DNA of 64,000 nucleotides from Acanthopleura granulata (lineage: Eukaryota > Mollusca > Polyplacophora > Chitonida > Chitonidae): positions 14,883,168 through 14,947,167 of the forward strand of contig JABBOT010000012.1 of the NCBI GenBank assembly GCA_016165875.1. The letters are read 5' to 3'. The notes beneath the pieces are model-generated. The model was not told where the DNA came from. It made no database searches and saw only the letters and a program-made list of their open reading frames with translations. Below, in pieces: positions 50,366 through 62,085 of this stretch (positions within the stretch are counted from its first letter, which is position 1; the number at the start of each line of letters is the position of its first letter). A program made the translations under genes and the position numbers.

Positions 50366-50423
50366 ATTGAAACTTCTTGCTCACATTAAATATTACCCGC
50401 CCCAATTGTTCATCAGTGTCGTA

Positions 50424-50720
50424 CTTATTTATTTATCTCATTGTTATTTAATGCCATACCTCCGATTTTTTCTCTTTTTTATTTATCCATTTATTAGATT
50501 GTTATTTAACACCATACACTCAAGAATTTTTCACTGAAACGAGAGCGGTCATTTTTACGGGTGGAGGAAACCGGATCTCCGGGATAGAGCGCTTAACCTT
50601 TGGCGAGTTATTGGCAAAAGTTTTCCATGTATGACGTGCAGGTATGCACATCACAGTGGTCGAAAATAGCCAACCGAGCGACTACCAAAAGCTGTCCACA
50701 CAAACAGTGCTAACGGGCAA
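50424..50720 (-). mobile_element. Diverged SINE family 1 copy with a doubled tail
   Basis: GATTGTTATTTAACACCATA, CTCAAGAATTTTTCAC and GGAGGAAACCGGATCTCCGG mark an inverted copy from 50478. A second tail piece (TTATTTAATGCCATACC) lies at 50424-50463, so part of the 3' end is duplicated. Confidence 0.7.
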
Positions 50721-52084
50721 ATCTGCAAATTTCAGCTCTGAACAAGATCGGGTTTTACTCCATACTTCGTTTGCCTTTAATTTTGGTTGAACAGCAAGCA
50801 CCTTAATCCGGTCAGCATGGATATATAAGTGCCAGGCATTCTCGTGTTGTAGACTAACACGTCATTCAGTGGGCAGATCACAAAATGAGAACTGTACCCA
50901 TAAGCTATATATATTTCACATATAATGATTGGTGATTGAATTGCCGGCGGTTGTTATGGAGATATGGGACCTTGACAATATCGATTAGTTCAGTAGATAT
51001 GTCTGAACTGAACAAAACAAGCGAATGACACTTTTTTTTGCCGCTTCAAACGTCCATAATGAAAACTGAAGACAATATTAAAAACGTCACTGAAGACATT
51101 GTACAGTACACGCTGTGTGGGGGAGTTCATGAACCTGTCACTACAGTTTGTACGGTACAACTGCGACCTCTACCGGATGAAAAATCAAGTCCTGTTTGAA
51201 AAGAATTGGGATTAATCAGAGAACATGGCGTAGGCACTGTAAGGATTTCATTTTCGTGGCAAGCGACGGCAAAAACTGCGTATTAACATATACACTTCGC
51301 CATAGTGATGAGGCCTCTGAAAAGGCATTTTGGAGATAGGGAAATCCTGGCAAACAACCTGGTCCTTTACATAGGGCAAAAGAAGAGCAAATTCGCAATA
51401 TAGTTATGAGATCCCGTAGAAAGTTGGCAAGGTATAGGGTTTCGTGTCGTCTTACACTCCGGCCCGGTGTTGTTAAGATAATGACCCATCTTTAACGAAA
51501 TTCCAAAAGTTTTGAACTTGAGGCAGAGTCGGTGTTAGAGCAACTTGTTGCATCTAAAGTAAGTGTAACTACTACATCCCAACTGAATTCGGAAAAAAAG
51601 GCCATGTCTTTTAGCACTCGGCCCACTGTGTCCCATACAATATCGAAAATTTGGCCGACAGACACACATGCTAAATCCCTAAATAGAATACAGAAGATTA
51701 CAGCATATAGACAGCAAAACCAACGCTGGATTATTAGTGCCATGCAATTTCATTTGAATTTCTGGGGCAGTTTCCTATATATACTTACTAGTTATACGGC
51801 TTATCAAGGTGTTTATCAGTAAAATTAGTTGATCGGTTGACACAGACTCACACAAAAAAATGCTTTTTGGGGACGAAAATTCTTTTTCTCTATAGTAGCA
51901 AAATTTTTCACATATGAAATCATTTTCACAAGAAAATTATTATTTTTTTTACATAGGAAATCCTTCCCGCCTTCTTTCAGTTTACCTTACGGTTTTATAG
52001 TAAATGATCATGTATATGCTTTAAGAGTAGCCCCTTACACGCCGCCTCTATAACATCTTGCATGGCTTACGCATAATTATCGAC
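50721..52084. other. Intergenic region, no recognised gene
   Basis: Overlapping ORFs at 51492-51743 (-) and 51532-51822 (+) have no recognisable similarity. No tandem repeats were seen. Confidence 0.5.
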
Positions 52085-52258
52085 AAAATTTTATTAAATC
52101 TGCTTGCATTATGCTGGGAAGAAACCAGGCAGAGCTTGCTGGCAGCCTTTCCCACATACTACGGGAGAGGAACCCAGCCAGAGCAGTACTTGAACTCTCA
52201 GCGACCGCAATGGTGAGAGGCCATTGGATCATTGTACTGCATCGGAACGCTAACATCA
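52085..52258 (-). mobile_element. Diverged SINE family 1 copy
   Basis: GCATTATGCTGGGAAGAAAC, CACATACTACGGGAGAGGAA, the B-box complement GTACTTGAACTC, and GGTGAGAGGCCATTGGATCA. The 3' end and tail are lost. Confidence 0.75.
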
Positions 52259-52907
52259 CTTGTATGAATTAATTTTAAATTTTTATTTACGTTTAAATGT
52301 GTTGACAAACCGATCCACCAGTTTGCATGCCTCAAAATAACTGTTGAGGCACACGCATACTGAAAGCCCGGTAAAACCAAAGACGTCACATTTAATCTAG
52401 GCGTCCCAACTAACATTCCTCTGCCAAGTGTCGCCTAAAACAGGCGTTTTGAGTCAATAAGACCAGTTTCCAAAACGACGTTTGACACAAGCCACCAAAG
52501 AACGAATAAAGTGCACAAAATGTATACAATACAAGGGGAAGTAGTCAGCAGTTCTCAGCTGACACTTGCAATACTCAGAAATGGATTTCTGCCGAGCAGC
52601 ACGTGTGGCCTCTTGGTCCCTTTAAAGGGCCCCTAGGATGGGTCAAGCTCATACATTGGAGGTACAATTCAAAACCACTCCTACGAAGAGCACACATGCA
52701 AGGTGAAAACGAGTCCATAGTTGCCAGACAAAATGACCGCTGCAAAAAAGGGACACCCAGACGCCCCGGAAGGATCCTGTAATTTGAGCTAGCTCTAACA
52801 TAGGAGATGCCAGGTAGAGCTAGGTTTCAATAGCAGAGTTCTAAAAGCAGAATGTGAAATGACCTGTGGCAGGCATTTAAATATCAGCTGCGTTATCATT
52901 GGGTTGC

Positions 52908-53000
52908 AGGCAAACTTCTGAGAGGAAGTAGGCCTCCGTCGCCCAGAGCTGGACGTGAAATCACAGCTTTCACACTGATGAGAGGCTCCTGGGGCATTGT
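52908..53000 (-). mobile_element. Degraded SINE family 1 remnant
   Basis: GTTGCAGGCAAACTTCTGAG ... CTGATGAGAGGCTCCTGGGG matches the middle and head of inverted family 1 copies, with the B box eroded. Confidence 0.5.
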
Positions 53001-53866
53001 GATATATGAATATTTATCATGATTTAAAAAGTTGATACTTTTAAAAGTAAATGCAAAATAAAAACTTACTGTAAAGTGAAGATACGGTCATTACAAACTC
53101 CTGGAATTTCATATTATCTTCCTATGTATTACTATTTTTGGGGGGGGGGATGGTGTGGGAGGGGAGATCCATTGTTATACTTGTTCATATAGCCTAGCCC
53201 TGCAATGGACCCCCAATCATTCCTCTTCAGTCTCAACAGGCTGAATATTTCTGACAACTGTCAATCAACAATCTCTCCCTTGAAATCCACACAATTAATA
53301 CATGTGAAAATACATTCATATAATTTTAATTCGTTGAAGTTGTCAGATACCTACATGATATCGACAAATTTTCGAGCTGTTTCATCCATTTCCAACATTT
53401 TGGTCCTATTTTGAACTTTGGCAGTTTACCTGACTTTCCAGATGTATATGCTTGTTTAGTATACTGTAAATTGAAACTTAATACATACGGTAGGCAGAAA
53501 CTTTTCTTGGTGAAACCAAGCTTTTATCTGTATCGCCCAATTTTGAAAAAAAATATATGTCTTGTTTGTTCTGGTATGGAATTGACCCAGCTGTTGTATA
53601 AGCTCAAAGAAGAATTTATTGCTTCTAGAATGCTTGTTTCCAGATGCAGTATTTTATGAAAACCCAGTGTTAGAGTCAGCTCAAACATTCCCATATGTGC
53701 AATTTACTTAAGCATCCTAATCCAAGATATGACCACGTGAAGGAGAGTTTTAAACAAAACCTCCATTTTAAGACCATCGATCCTGCAATTGCACTACACA
53801 ATAACCAGACCCTCTTTAAACCGATCAAGTTCTAGCTTAATTTTTTGGAATAGTCTTTTATTTTAG

Positions 53867-54304
53867 GTACTTAGTATCCCAATTAATTTAAGGGAGAAAT
53901 TCAAGTCGGACGAGCACGTCTATCAAACCTTACCCCCAGGACTGGCGGGAGAGAAGGGTCTGGCGGCATCAGTGCAGCAGATGAAAAGTCTGACACAGGT
54001 AGTTTTGTATTCTATTATTCTTATAGTATTCTGCCATTTTAACCTAACTTTATCTGTTACCTCCTATGTTGGAGCTAGTCCAAATTACGGGACCCTTCTG
54101 GGGCGTCTTAGAGCCCTTTTGCAGCGGTTATTTTGTCTGGCTGGTTTGGATTCACCTTGCATATGCGCTCTTTGTAGATGTGGTACCCAGTGGTTGAGCT
54201 GGACCCATTTTAGGTGTCCTTTAAAGGCAGCTCAGGGGCCACCCACAGCGCCCGCTGCCCGACAGATATCCATTTCTGAGTATTTCAAGTGGCTGCCTGT
54301 ATAG
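53867..54304 (+). CDS. Candidate exon or ORF remnant, unknown product
   Basis: After a plausible acceptor (TCTTTTATTTTAG) a frame stays open for 145 codons to TAG at 54302-54304. The first ~45 residues look protein-like (LREKFKSDEHVYQTLPPGLA, then SVQQMKSLTQ); the rest is hydrophobic and Cys-rich and may be intron, since a GTAGTT donor candidate follows ACACAG near 53998. No family is recognised. It may be a retroelement remnant, an orphan exon or chance. No partner exon was found. Confidence 0.25.
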   Translation, partial: VLSIPINLREKFKSDEHVYQTLPPGLAGEKGLAASVQQMKSLTQVVLYSIILIVFCHFNLTLSVTSYVGASPNYGTLLGRLRALLQRLFCLAGLDSPCICALCRCGTQWLSWTHFRCPLKAAQGPPTAPAARQISISEYFKWLPV

Positions 54305-54839
54305 CCATGTACTCAGATATCGGCACCTTGTTCATTTGAGCTCGAGGCCCTGGGCTCCCAGTCTGTAGATGCGAACGAATAAATCACTTATAGAAATGAT
54401 TTACAAATTATTTTCTACTTTGGTTTTAATACATATCTAAAGATTTCTATTGTCTGACAAAATAATAAGCTCCGGTAGAACTAGTCCAATAGAATGGTCT
54501 TTTTGGTAAAATAAGTTTTAAATATATTCGTCTGAAAGGAAAACATGCATAGCGCGTATTCTTAAGCTATTTTGTTCTAAAATGACTTCAGTATAGGCCT
54601 AATAAGAACTATCTAATTATAGACTTCAGGATCGGCTCGCCAATTAACACAGATATCATGCTTAGCCTGGGTCATGAGTGTTTCATCCTCTAATAACTGG
54701 TGAAGGGTGTTGCGGTCACTGACCTGATTATACGCTGTAAACTGGATACCACAGTCCCGGTTGAACTGTCAAAAGAGATTTTACTGACTCATTTCGCAAA
54801 CACATCACTCTTGCCGTAGCAGAACTGACCAATGCATAA

Positions 54840-55680
54840 CAGTGAAATCTCTGTAGAACCAGATTGCGAAGTGCATGGAAACGAAAAAAGTGCACGTAGA
54901 ACAGAAGGTAAAATCAATCTAGCGCACAACGGTAAAATCTCTGTGAAACCAGATTGCTAAGAGCATGGAAAGGAAAAAGTACATGCAGAACAAAAGGTGA
55001 AATCAATCTAGTGCATAACGGTGACATTTCTCTAGAAACTGATTGCTAGTCGCATGGAAAGGAAAAAATTGCATGTAGAACAGAAGGTGAAATCAATCTA
55101 GCGCATAACGGTGAAATCTCTGTAGAACAAGATTGTGAAATGGAACACACATTAGAGAAATACATGTAGAAAGGTGAAACCAAGGTTGTGTGTAACGATG
55201 AAATCTCTGTAGAGCTAGACTGTGAAGTTATTGGAAAGTAGAAAAGTGCATGCTGAACAAAAGGTGAAACCAACCTAGTGCAAAACGGTGAAAGCTCTAT
55301 GGAAGATAAAATGAAACGCACATGAGAAAAATGCACGTAAAAAGGTGAAACCAAAGTTGTGTAGAACGATGAAATCTCTGTAGAGCAAGAAAGGAAAAAA
55401 GTACATGTAGAAAAGACGATGAAATCAAGTGCAGAAAGGTGTAATTCCTGTATTAGGAGATTGTTAAATGGAGCACACAAAGGAAAACACACATGTAGAG
55501 CAGAAAGTGAAACCAACGCTGTTTGCAGCGGTGAAATCTCTGTAGAACAAGATGGAATTGCGCGGAAAGAAAGAAATACAAGAAGAAAAGAAAGGTGAAC
55601 ATACACATGTAGGAAACATGAAACCATTGTGGAATAAAACTAAAATGCCTGTACAACATGAATGTGAAAGATGGTATCGA
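54840..55680. repeat. Degenerate ~89-bp tandem array
   Basis: (G)GTGAAATCTCTGTAGAAC recurs at about 54842, 54931, 55020, 55109, 55198, 55287 and 55370, with weaker copies to about 55680. Each unit also carries AGAACA(G/A)AAGGTGAAA and a CTAGxGCAxAAC block. Some units have internal deletions. The 193-codon reverse-strand ORF (55046-55627) repeats a CSTEISPL-type peptide and mirrors the repeat, so I do not call it a gene. Confidence 0.8.
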
Positions 55681-58600
55681 TGTCAACCATGAAGGTCAAA
55701 AGCGTAAAAAAACAGTTAGTTGAAAATTATTTAGAATGGATCGACGAAATACGTGTTGAACACGCAGCAAAGTAAAATCAATCTAGAACTGAAAGTTAAC
55801 CAGAACATAGAAAAGTAAGCTGAAGGAATTCATTGTAAAGACCACTAGTGAGTAGCACGAAGTCATGTATAAATCTTTCGCAGGGATTAGCAACATTTTC
55901 TAGGCACATAAAGATAATGTGACTAACTTTCACTTGAAAAGTTCACTTTCACTTGATACTCCACTCCTTTCAAGCAAAACAGTATACGTAAAAAGTGTGG
56001 GACACAATCATATCCAGTTGCAGTTCAGCGTCTTCTTATTTCGTGCTGTGCCGGCTTCTATGTACGAACAGTATAATCTATAATAAGTTAGGGTAAAAAT
56101 AAACTCAATCAGATCAGAGGGATATTAAATAGTGAGCTCTCATGCAGGTTCTGCTAAGAACCTATATAATACTCAGGATGTGGCAAGGTAAATGTCACGG
56201 CCCCAATACTGTTAGACAACGAAAAAAGCATAGGCCCCTATGTGTGATTACTGACTTCAAGGTCGCTTTGCCAAGTGACTCATAAACAATCCTCTCTGCA
56301 GGAAGCTGCGTATCTGTGATATCAACGGATGATCATATACATACAATATGGAGACAGGAGTTAAAGCCGCTAAAATAGTTTTCTCAAGATGGCGCCAAAA
56401 TGTTTTCCTGATCATTGCTCTATATCCAACCTTTATCGAAAAAAGTGCCAGCAGCATACGTGGCCGGCTGTGTTAATGCAAGGTTTTAAAATTCTCACAG
56501 CGTAAAACATTGATGTTTTTCTTTTTATTTTATCTATACACAACAATGCTGAGTTTAAGGAGACTATATAAGGAGATGTTTGGATAAAATTCGATCATTA
56601 CAAATCCAATCTGTTTAATTTTTGCTATTATTTTAGAATAGCCCAAACAATTATCTTTCACAAAATATCTTCTTCATCTGTGCACGTCACGGTTCAAAAT
56701 CGCTAATAAAATTTGCGGAGTTTATAAAGCGGCTCATTTTAGCGGTATAATTAGTACAGGTAAAACTCTGACATTTTCTGAGACAATAATTTGAGCAATT
56801 TTTTGATAAATAGAGAAAATTTGATGTGATTAGTGTATGTGAATTTTTAGCCAAAACTCTCCTGTAGAGCCTCTTTAAGTGGGAGTTCATCTGTCTGAAA
56901 GTTGATGTCACTGTCGTGCCTACATTGTCGAATGTCTTCTTCGCATCACTGAAAATTTACATTTTACCAGATTTATTTATTATTTATATATTATTTGACA
57001 GATATTCCTTTGGGAGTTGGTGTTTTACCAGATCGTTTATGAAACGGGTCTTACGATTATCTATTTATTGTATATGAGAGTTACACGAATATCAAACTTG
57101 ATGCTCAGTTGCATCATTATTCTTCAAATGATTAAATGCTAAATTCAACCCTGGGTGTATGAGTGGAATTCATTTGTTAGGCTGTTCAATGGTTTTACTC
57201 TTATTAGTGTACGTGTAACGGTAAATTCAGACATTCTAATGAAATCGTGGTAAGAAACGTCGGACATAATTGCTCTCAACAGACCCGTTGGAATTTGTTG
57301 GGATGATGTGATGCAACGAAATACAAACGCTCAGTTTTTACTGAGCAAAAGAAAGACGAAGTACAGACTGCGACAGAAGTCGATGGTGATCTAGATGGTG
57401 GCTTGGCGATGTCCAAGGTCTGACTCTCTGGACTCCAGCTGTTCGCAATTTGTTTCGTGGCAAGCCCACTTGCAACATATCAGAATCATTTTTCTTCTCA
57501 TAAGTTGTGAAGACAGTTTTGGAAAGACGCACAAATACTTTTTAACGTATATCCGTTGTCCCTCAACCTCAACTGATTTCTAGGTTTATTTGACTTCCTA
57601 ACAGTTTAACATTGCCTTTACATTATTTCGATGATGTATAACCGGTGCAACCCGATGTCATATGTTTTAATGGTATGCCGTGACAAGGACAGCCTGCAGG
57701 CCCCATTCATCCACTGTCTGTATTCTGATTGGTATCCACGTATGCTGATTTTAAAGTGTTCAATTTAACCCGATTCGTGACTCAGTCCGGCATGCATGGT
57801 CTCCCGCTCATGGAGGCGGCAAAATATTGTTTGTTAGTTTAGATAACTGTTTGTTGGTTAATTTTTTTAAAAATCTGTTTGAAATTTAACGGTCCAGTAA
57901 ATATCAGAGATCTGTTTCACTCTTCATTGCTCCCAATTTAGCTTTCAAAATACAAATTTGTAATCTTGCGTTCGCTAACCTGGAAGTCTTTTCGAGTGTA
58001 TGTTCGCAAAATTTCGCAAAAAGTTTGTGCTGCAAGTGTATCACGGAATCTTCATATTACTTTGTTTTTCGTGAATATTTTAGACACAATTAACACGTAC
58101 GTCACTAAAGCCACGACACTATATCAGAACTACTGCTGGTCTCCAATTTTGAATTATTTGATTCCTTTCCTGGACTCGAGTCGGCTAACGGCAACACCGG
58201 AAAAGATATGGAGCGGAACTCATCCGAAAAATAGCAACAGTGAAAGAAGGAAATGGTGTTTATTTACGATTGTACAGCGCGTCCATCATAGCCACCAAGT
58301 CACATGATATAAGCTACGTTCACACTATGCACGAAAATCGGTCCGGGGCCCGAACAGAATTCACAAGCGATAACGTTTTCGGAGGGTTGCATTCACACAC
58401 GGGAAATTCAGAGCACGGAGCCGGTGTCCTAAGTAAATTTATTACTTGAATAAACTTGTCGTTATTTAGTTTAGCGATGGATCATAAGATAATACCATTA
58501 GTAATGAACATATTATCAGAATGCTGACACGTTCACGAAATGTTCTCTCATTGGAACGCCGTAGACAGTAAACGAAGTAAAAAAAAAATGAACTAGCCGT

Positions 58601-59950
58601 TTCTCTTTCGTATTCAATGATTTTCAATAACATGGTAAATATTTTACTAAATATTTCCCCGAGCATGTGAGCCCTGACACGTTCACGCGCCACACATTTC
58701 CACTGCCGACGGAACACATGACATAAGTTCGTCCCATGTGTATCTTGCAGGAAATAGACTTGCATACATGGAAAAATATATTGATATTTTCCAGAAGCCG
58801 ATATGACAGCACTGTTATGTAGCATTTTTGTTTTTTGTCCCAGAATTGATTTTTGCTTTGATTTAATTTTTTCTTTAAGACTAATACATTCTCTTTGATT
58901 GGAAATGCTTTTGTGTTCTACCTTTGGTAGTTCGTCAAGATGTTTGACCTGATTGACAGCATCTGTTGCATTTCAGAGTCATTTGTTTTCGTCCAAAACA
59001 ATCTTCAATAATCAATTTCGTCCCGAAAAACTCAATAATGCACACACCGGCTTTCCCACACATTTAAATAATCGAAACCATAATGACCACGAGTTACGTA
59101 TATGCTGTTACAGTGAACGAAATGCGAAACCATAGTCCCCCCCCCACTCTCTCTATATATATAGATATTGGATGACATATTTTTGCATTTTACAAAAATC
59201 ACAAAACCCATCAAATGTTTTTATTTTCTTTGGATGATATTTGATATTTGCTTGTTGATACATGTATATCAGGCTAACTGCTCGTCTCTTTACCCGCATG
59301 AACGTCACACAGGTGCCTTGTCAATCCCATTTGGTAATACTCTGTTGTGGGAGTTCAAGTGTCATTCATAATGAATCTTGAACGCTGTTCTTGGCTGCTG
59401 TCCCTGTGTTGTTTGCATATATCTGATTCCCTTTGACACACCTTCGTTGAAAACACGTTTTAACCTGTACCATAAGTTACAGCAACTGAGATTCTTAACG
59501 CCATTCTGGTGAATGTTTAAGTCTCGGAAGAGTTCAAACTGTACATGGGTGGCTGAGGTCCAAATAGTTTAGGTTTAGGACAGGCAGATGACGATCATTT
59601 AATTTTAATTTTAATGCATAAGCCTCAAAATTGTTCAAACAGATGCATATAAAACTATTGCAGTTTCATGTTGAACAAATAATGCAGCATTAATAACAGT
59701 TACCCAGGAATTTCTTTCCATTTTTGCTGTAATTTAAACAACCATACCGCCATTATCCTGGGGCAATTTAAGGTAAATGGTTTGAACAGAGCAAACCTAC
59801 TCACTAGCATGGATAGCTTGTGTACATCTAATCGATGACGTTGGCAGTGTTTGTCTTACAATGAGACAATGAGAGATAATTTTTTTTCACACGACATATA
59901 CCTATTCCCGCCTGCCTCGCATGTAGTTGTCATGCAAGAAACATACACTG
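55681..59950. other. Intergenic region, no recognised gene
   Basis: Weak continuation of the 89-bp array words may reach about 55800. ORFs at 57338-57532, 57966-58307 and 58466-58825 have no recognised similarity. A short (AT)n / CT-rich stretch lies near 59143-59168. Confidence 0.5.
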
Positions 59951-59970
59951 TTAGCCATATATAGTCAAAC

Positions 59971-60214
59971 TGGCGATAAAAAATATGGTCGCCTCTGACC
60001 ACAAAAAATGTGCTATAGACGCGACGTACCATATATTATGGCGTCGCTGCCTAACAATAAAATATATAGTTGAACGACCATAAAATTATGGTTACTATCT
60101 GACAATAAAAATTATGGTCGATACCTAACTATAAAAATTATGGTTGGAGTGACCATAAATATGATGGTCGGAAAAACCTTAAAAATTATTGTAGGAATAA
60201 TTATAAATTATCAG
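59971..60214. repeat. Array of about ten tandem imperfect palindromes
   Basis: Roughly 24-28-bp units, each close to GACCATAAAAATTATGGTC, a self-complementary word. Examples are CGACCATAAAATTATGGT (60075-60092) and TGACCATAAATATGATGGTC (60149-60168). CGACGTACCATATATTATGG at about 60022 extends to a CGTCG end, making a longer palindrome. Spacers of about 5-8 bp separate units. Confidence 0.75.
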
Positions 60215-60575
60215 GTAGACTTATTCCTGTCACAGTGACAATGAATGGTATGGTCAAACTCAGAATTTAAAGGCTTTCCACATATTACAATACTAACCAC
60301 CTTCATATAAGTGAAAAAAATAAAATTCCTGAGTAGGCCTAAAGCACAGTGTAGCAGAAGAGAATACACAATCATATATGACGAACATAAAAAAGCACAA
60401 CTTCGATTCAGCACAAGATTACTGTCCACAATATTGTCGGTAATTCGTCATTTTCTATCATCTAAAATGTTGCAGAAGGACAGAACTTCCTGGTAGACCT
60501 CTCTACCAACTTTAGGCAGTCCACAAACCCTCTGCTTAAAAATAGTTTCAGAGTTAGTTTCACATGAGGGTTGTA

Positions 60576-60752
60576 CTAAGTAAGATGTAGATAGCACAGT
60601 GCCACCACTGCCTGGGGAGGCTCACAGATGGAGGTAGTTGAGCATACCACATGACCATCCATTCCAGCCTCGTCACATAAACGACACAGTAAGATCCAGG
60701 GATGACCTCTTCCAATGACATCGTCACAAACTTTGCCAGTAGGCAGGGTGGT
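60576..60752 (-). CDS. Candidate terminal exon, Cys-rich, unknown
   Basis: On the - strand a TTTTAATTTAG acceptor precedes 59 codons ending in TAG. The frame includes KVCDDVIGRGHPWILLCRLC and later GHVVC and SICEPP, with seven cysteines in total. Its GC content is clearly above the flanks. A second frame is also open across the stretch, which weakens the call. No upstream exon was found in the remaining 3.2 kb. Confidence 0.3.
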   Translation of the reverse strand, partial: TTLPTGKVCDDVIGRGHPWILLCRLCDEAGMDGHVVCSTTSICEPPQAVVALCYLHLT

Positions 60753-61475
60753 CTAAATTAAAATATAAACAAAATATATTACATAACCAGAGTCTCAGAT
60801 GCGAAAGTAGCTTGACTGGTTGGGACAAAATTATCACAGATTTGATGATACCAAATTATGTGTGTATAACGATCAATGGACGATGGAAATTGAAAATCAT
60901 TTCTACGAATTATGTATCTTGATTCACTTGTACCAAGCTCTGTTGAAACTAAAGAAAAACTGTAACAGCAAAACTGTAAAAGCATTTTGAAAGAAATGTT
61001 AACATGTGTTGAATGACCGGAGAGACATACGGACAAGACATCGCTGTCAAGATTTAGTAAAATAATTACGAATATATCCTGGAGTAAACCATATTGCCAA
61101 GTGAGAACTTCTATCCCATGGACGAGTTTACCATAATGGAAAATTCGAAAATTCAGGTATACAGCCTTTACAGGTAAATTGCACAAGGACAAATGTTTCT
61201 GCATATAAGTGATTGGTTTCTGTGTCATCAAAGTAATGTGGGTCGATACAAAAAGTGCCCTGTGCAGGGATGTAAAAGGTTTCTTTTTTGAATTACCTTT
61301 TGTTAAATATCAAGTTTAAAATTTGCTACATATTTGAGTCCATGTCATTATTTTACAAGACAATAGGACAAAATAAAACATGATTTGATTAGGGATTAGT
61401 CTTGTTATCTTCTGTATGTATATGCATACTGAACTTAAGTCCTGCCAAATGTCATATATGCATACCCATATGAAA

Positions 61476-61640
61476 GTCAACCTTTGGTTGACCCCCAAAA
61501 TGCATCATCTCAATAGGTGCGACCCAAAATGTTTGGGTCGACAAAGCCGAGCCAAAAAATTTGACTGGGTTTTTTGGGGGTTGCAAGGCAGTTGACTTAA
61601 TTTTGTTGACTCGAGGCGACCCAGATAACGGTGTTATGTT
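61476..61640. repeat. Cluster of short perfect inverted repeats
   Basis: GTCAACC-TTT-GGTTGAC at 61476-61492 and CGACCCAAA-ATG-TTTGGGTCG at 61520-61540 are exact. CCCCCAAAA (61492) also pairs with TTTTGGGGG (near 61572). There is no coding capacity. Confidence 0.7.
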
Positions 61641-61969
61641 AAGACGTAATGCATTAAGAATTTTCGTGAAGCTTTTCTTTGTCCTAAAATTATGGAAAGG
61701 GATGCACGTTAAAGTTAAGAAGTTATGACATTGTAACGGTAAAGATGTAGAGACAGAATAAAGCTTATTAAATGCAAACTACTACACATATAATTAATGT
61801 CTATGGGTTGAACAGATACTGACAAAGTGATGTGATCAAGGCAAATCGGAATAGAGTTAACCATATAAAATTATAACCATATAAACCATATAACCATAAA
61901 CCGTAAGTAACTATAATTCTTATTGTTGGACTGACCACATGTTCTAGGCATTGCCTACTTCTCAAAATC

Positions 61970-62085
61970 AGGGTCTATGTCTTGACAGAGATTAATTGTT
62001 TTAATTCGCGTTTAACGCCCTTATTAAGAATTTTTTCTGTCTTACATTACGATACTTAATGGACGGAGGAATAAGAGCAGAATTA
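61970..62085 (-). mobile_element. Possible very degraded SINE 3' end
   Basis: GTTTAACGCCC, TTAAGAATTTTTTCTGTC and GGACGGAGGAATAAG follow the order of an inverted family 1 3' end and core, but identity is low. Confidence 0.25.

Noticed and set aside
49812..50370. Three overlapping hydrophobic proteins of 143-177 aa
   Set aside because: All three frames of the same strand are open because of the 24-bp repeat; there is no homology or splice support.
51492..51822. Overlapping ORFs on both strands
   Set aside because: Neither resembles a known protein; such pairs are expected from shared stop-poor sequence.
55046..55627. 193-aa protein on the - strand
   Set aside because: It mirrors the 89-bp degenerate array, with no splice signals or recognisable domain.
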